From Nageia nagi (taxonomy: Eukaryota > Pinophyta), in the NCBI GenBank assembly GCA_050084985.1, contig JBITNC010000001.1:177568001-177632000 (forward strand): a stretch of DNA of 64,000 nucleotides. Reading direction: 5' to 3'. Below, in pieces: positions 60,565 to 64,000 of the stretch. Within the stretch, counting starts at the first letter, position 1, and the number at the start of each line of letters is the position of its first letter. The notes under the pieces were generated by a model. The model made no database searches. It saw nothing but the letters and a program-made list of their open reading frames with translations, and had not been told where the DNA came from. Made by a program: the position numbers and the translations under genes.

Positions 60565-60847
60565 ACTATCATAACTTTACTCCATAATTGGGTGTGTAAT
60601 CACAAAGAGGAATCCTTCTATTTATAGGCCAAAATCCTTCTTTGGATCACACTTTTATCCAATGTACAAAAGCATGACATGCACATCCTTTTACCTAAGG
60701 GGCATGCTCATGGCATAGAGTGTAGGACAAGTTACATTATCATATTCACTTAAATACTTGAGGTATCAAATGATACCCTTAAGTATTAGTGAACTTACAT
60801 AGAAGATTTAATACAAACCTTTACAATAATGCATTAAACATTCTAAC
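60565..60847 (-). repeat. Partial copia-type LTR, minus orientation
   Basis: Covers the first 280 bp of the family on the minus strand (starting TGTTAGAATGTTTAATGC) and repeats 60,230-60,516 closely. It lacks the downstream part of the LTR. Either a truncated insertion or the product of unequal exchange with its neighbour. Confidence 0.75.
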
Positions 60848-60924
60848 ACCAAAAAACCCTTTTAGTACAATTAGTGGATCAAAAGTAACAAATGATGTAT
60901 TGAATAAAAATTGGGTTCACTAAT
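60848..60924 (-). promoter_or_regulatory. H leader and primer-binding site
   Basis: Directly after the H 5' LTR the minus strand reads ATTAGTGAACCCAA (60,924-60,911). The first eight bases of the site, TAGTGAAC, resemble TGGTGAAC of the gag-only element and TGATGAAC of G, so the three may share a primer tRNA that I could not identify. Confidence 0.55.
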
Positions 60925-61654
60925 TGTTATAACCAAAATAATAATTTATTAAGGTTATTTAATGTATTCAATTTAACACAATAATAATGAAATTGTAATA
61001 AAATATGAAATATGATGATGATCATAGTTGACCTAATAAACCTTAAACCTATTAATATTGGATTAACAAAAATACAAACCTGTTACTTTACCTATCATGA
61101 TGATTGCAACAAATATCCAATCCAAAGAGATCGATGACAAACTTCTCTTGTGAAATGAGATCACCAATCCATCCTTCTTAAAGCATTGCTTCCCAATGTC
61201 CTTTTCAAAAACCATCTAAATCTCATTTGCTCATCATCGAATCCTCCTCAAAGCTTGGATTATCACTCATGATGATTCAAAATATCACAAGAATACAAAA
61301 TTCAAAGTATAACAAAATCCAAATATAATAGATAATGTTGAGAAACACAAATCATATGGGACCAAGTATGTTACCACCTATCAAGGATTCTATATCATGT
61401 TATGATTTATCATGCATAACCCTTACACATTTATAGATATAAGGTCTAGTGTCAATGCTCCTCCTTAGGCTTATGGTGCACAAGTATAGAGACTCCTTCT
61501 TGAGCTTATCTCTAGGATAACCTATTATCATAAAGCATAAAGGTAATTAAGTGTGCACAATAAAAATAACATTAAATAACTTAATTAAATAAACAATTTC
61601 AAATACCTAAAATGATTATTTTAATTAATTAAAATTTCATTTTATATGTTAAGA
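60925..61654 (-). repeat. H 5' LTR
   Basis: 730 bp. Plus-strand ends are TGTTATAACC and ATGTTAAGA. A TATA-like TCTATAAATGTG (minus) lies at about 61,438. CCACCTATCAAGG on the plus strand (61,373-61,386) is the inverse of the hairpin-associated word of other LTRs. The flank TTAAT (61,655-61,659) matches 21,177-21,181. Confidence 0.85.
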
Positions 61655-63540
61655 TTAATATAGAGATTGGTTGGTGATATTTCCACAACTAAATAAAATG
61701 GGAATCCCTTGAGTGATAAAATTTGAAATATCATTCTCATTAGGATAGATAAGGAACATGAGTTGGAGAAGTTTAATGGTAAGGGACACCTTAACATCCA
61801 CTTACAATTATTTGAATATACCATGGAATTATGGTGTAGTATCAATAATCTTATATAAAAGTACTTTGCTATGAGTCTAACCGGTGAAGCTATAAAATGG
61901 ATACACACATTGGAGTTTGGCTCAATAACATCATATCAGTAGCTAAAGGAGTTGTTCAAAAGCCATTATAAGTGAAATATCTAAAGGCCACTACAATTTG
62001 TAGATCTAATTAAATGCAAGCAAGGAGATAGTAAATGCTTGGAGAAATTTATGACAATATTCTAAAGGTATGATGAAATTTTGAAATTTCCATTCCTAAA
62101 AGTATGATTTCTCAAGTATTCATAAAAATTATCATTTCTTCCTTAAAATAAATTATACTTGATTATATGAATTATCATTTTATATATATTATGTAAGAAC
62201 TTATAAAAAAATAAGCAAATATTTTGTCAAATCAATTAAAATATACAATTACAACCACAAAAAAAAGAGAATCCCAAGAGTCATATCCTAAAAATGAATA
62301 TAATGAGGTTAATGCAACCAAATTTTGTAACAAATAAAAACATAAAGTGCAATGAAAGGAAACAGAATTCATTGAATTCATTCAACTTCTTGTACAATAC
62401 CTAAGAAAAATACTTGAGGATTATTTAGAGAATGACCTCATAAAAATAGTTTAAGGAAGGGAATGGAAGGAAGGTGAGGATAAGCCAAGATGGTATAAAG
62501 ATAATGTCTATTGTGGATATAACCAAGTAAGAGGTCATTAAACCAATAGTTTTTTTTATTTGAAGAAAAATCTAAAGGATCTTCTTGATGAGGGAAAGGT
62601 GGAATATAACAATGGTGTAATGATCAAACCAAAAGTCAACTAGAACATCTATCAAATGGTAAATATGGTTAATATAGTCATTCATGATGATGAGTTTAGT
62701 AGATCATATGAATCTAAAGAAGAATACAAACGTAATGTAGAGAAAAGTAAAAATAAAGATATTATTAACCTTACTTCTATGAATGGTAATGAGGTCTTCT
62801 TCTTCAAAATATAATTTTACTTGTGATTGCATACATCAATAAAAGAAAATACCTAACAATATTAGTCTTTATGAATTATTTATAACATCTACAAATATAA
62901 ATTAAATTTATTTATAATTTTTGATAAAGAATAAGTTGATCCTAACATTCCAACAAGTGCATTTGTAAATATGGTTGATTATTTTAAACAGGTTAATATG
63001 GTCCAATTTGATGATGAAGAGTTGTCTACTCAAGAGATGATAGATTGAAGATTATGTTTACACATTCATATCAATATTGAGATAAGATCATTCAAAGAAT
63101 TCTTGGTGGATACTAGATTAGACTCAAAATTTGTTCATACAAAGCTCCTCAAAACTTGTGATGACAAGTTGGTCAAGCAACTCAAAATATCCATGGTAAA
63201 AATTAATGGATTTGATAATATGAAAAATAATGTATTAGATATATTTATTTACCAATGCAAGTAGGACCAAAGCTCATTCTATATAATATTCTTCTAGAAA
63301 GTTTAGAAGGTAAATTATGTAAAAAAATCAATACAAACATAAATAATTCTACAACGATGATACTTATTCAAATATATAGATAAATAAATAAAAAGTATCC
63401 ACTTGACTATGATATGAAAATCCTCAAGGTATGGCAAGGGAACATAGAGGATTGGATCAAATCATATATGAACTTGATGATGATGATGAATTGTGTGAAT
63501 CAACTATTGTTGTCTCTTCTATTTCTAGCATTGGATTGTA
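61655..63540 (+). pseudogene. Element G gag-protease remnant
   Basis: Continues G after the H insertion. The gag core reads FNGKGHLNIHLQLFEY (about 61,775), then YFAMSLTGEAIKWIHTLEFG (about 61,862) and LKELFKSHYK. A zinc-knuckle relic YCGYNQVRGH and LKDLLDEGKVEYNNG occur at 62,510-62,620. A retropepsin-like region has FKEFLVDTRLDSKFVHTKLL (about 63,092), where the active-site DTG has become DTR, followed by VGPKLILYNILLESLEGK after a frame change. An acidic tail (YELDDDDELCES) is near 63,467. No reverse transcriptase follows. Stops are frequent. Confidence 0.75.
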
Positions 63541-63569
63541 AATGACCATGTCACTAATGATGTGTGAGC

Positions 63570-64000
63570 TCTACAATATTAACATCGTGATACCTGCATA
63601 ATAAGATTGCATGCAAAAGTATAGCATGTAATAAATCTCATAGTATAACAAATCCTTGAATAGGTGGTGTTAAGAGACACCATAAGTATAATGTATGGGA
63701 TAACCACATATCAAAGAGATCTAATAAGGATGTCAAACTCTAACTCCCATATTTATAACTTGCAAGGAAATAAAAAGGAGTGAAAGTTGAATCATAGCAA
63801 TAATATAATCTTTGTTGTATTCAAGATACTTTAAAATATAAACCATGGTAAATGATATTACATTAAACATAAGACATCACATTGCATTGTAATATCAATT
63901 TTATCTTGAAATATGTAATATTATTTTTTACTAATTTATAGGAATCTAAAATATGATTTATTAAATAAATAAATCATTTTTAGGTGTCTATAAGAAGACT
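63570..64000 (-). repeat. Partial gypsy LTR, minus orientation (edges uncertain)
   Basis: On the minus strand a TATA-like TATAAAT (63,757-63,751) is followed 76 bp later by the hairpin GGTGTC-TCTT-AACACC (63,681-63,666) and CACCTATTCAAGG, the arrangement of the LTR at 49,099. Neither end could be fixed and the window stops at 64,000. Confidence 0.5.

Larger units (their letters stand above)
21182..61654 (-). mobile_element. Element H: minus-strand Ty3/gypsy retrotransposon, host of the nested stack
   Basis: The LTRs at 21,182-21,920 (3') and 60,925-61,654 (5') are homologous, about 80-85% identical by eye. Identical 5-bp target duplications TTAAT lie outside them at 21,177-21,181 and 61,655-61,659. 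Reading leftward: primer-binding-like TAGTGAACCCAA (60,911-60,922), gag (59,990-58,838), gag end/protease side (37,803-37,480), integrase C-terminus (36,375-35,886), a 3' region interrupted by T, and a polypurine tract (21,935-21,921). Reverse transcriptase, RNase H and the integrase core are missing. Of the 40.5 kb only about 5 kb belongs to H; the rest is later insertions. Confidence 0.85.

Noticed and set aside
60925-61654. First read as a solo LTR inserted in element G, with CTAAT/TTAAT flanks
   Set aside because: A perfect TTAAT match with the flank of the homologous LTR at 21,182, plus minus-strand gag and integrase between them, shows it is the 5' LTR of H.
61642-61908. 88-codon minus-strand frame
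   Set aside because: Antisense shadow of the G gag, which has recognisable motifs on the plus strand.

Overview
This is nuclear DNA from a land plant, AT-rich (roughly 30% GC by eye) and dominated by decayed retrotransposons. Plant-specific signals are an NB-ARC (NLR immune receptor) gene start with introns, a pentatricopeptide-repeat (PPR) gene fragment, L1-type LINEs with DUF4283 ORF1 proteins, and Ty1/copia LTRs primed by initiator tRNA-Met. The density of old nested elements and the style of the NB-ARC exon suggest a large-genome gymnosperm. That is an inference of low confidence.

Layout. 1-7.6 kb: non-coding DNA with three tandem arrays and one copy (4.0-5.9 kb) of a dispersed repeat, called R here. 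7.6-16.7 kb: a second R copy split by two non-LTR insertions, each with target-site duplications. These are a full-length but dead L1-type LINE (7,671-13,398) and a 1.7 kb element carrying only the LINE ORF1 (14,859-16,588). 16.9-18.8 kb: promoter and first four exons of an NLR gene, reading rightward, with one frameshift and no continuation found downstream.

20.0-64 kb: a stack of LTR elements nested inside one another. G is a Ty3/gypsy element (+ strand) whose 5' part is at about 20.0-21.2 kb and whose gag-protease resumes at 61.7 kb. H is a minus-strand gypsy element (LTRs 21,182-21,920 and 60,925-61,654, TSD TTAAT) that split G. H was hit by T (22,799-35,880, TSD ACATC), a gag-protease gypsy element. 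It was also hit by a non-coding copia-type element (37,804-58,837) and by loose copia LTRs. The non-coding element was in turn hit by a second LINE (40,243-48,608), which contains a solo LTR and a 2.4 kb copia-type element. It was hit as well by a gag-only gypsy element (49,099-55,280, TSD CTTAT).

No functional transposon protein is intact. Every gypsy element with recognisable ends lacks reverse transcriptase, so any past movement of T, of the gag-only element and of the non-coding copia elements must have used enzymes supplied elsewhere. If the NLR gene is complete in the genome, the whole stack may lie in one of its introns. It may equally lie beyond a truncated gene. No tRNA, rRNA, organellar or CRISPR sequence was seen.
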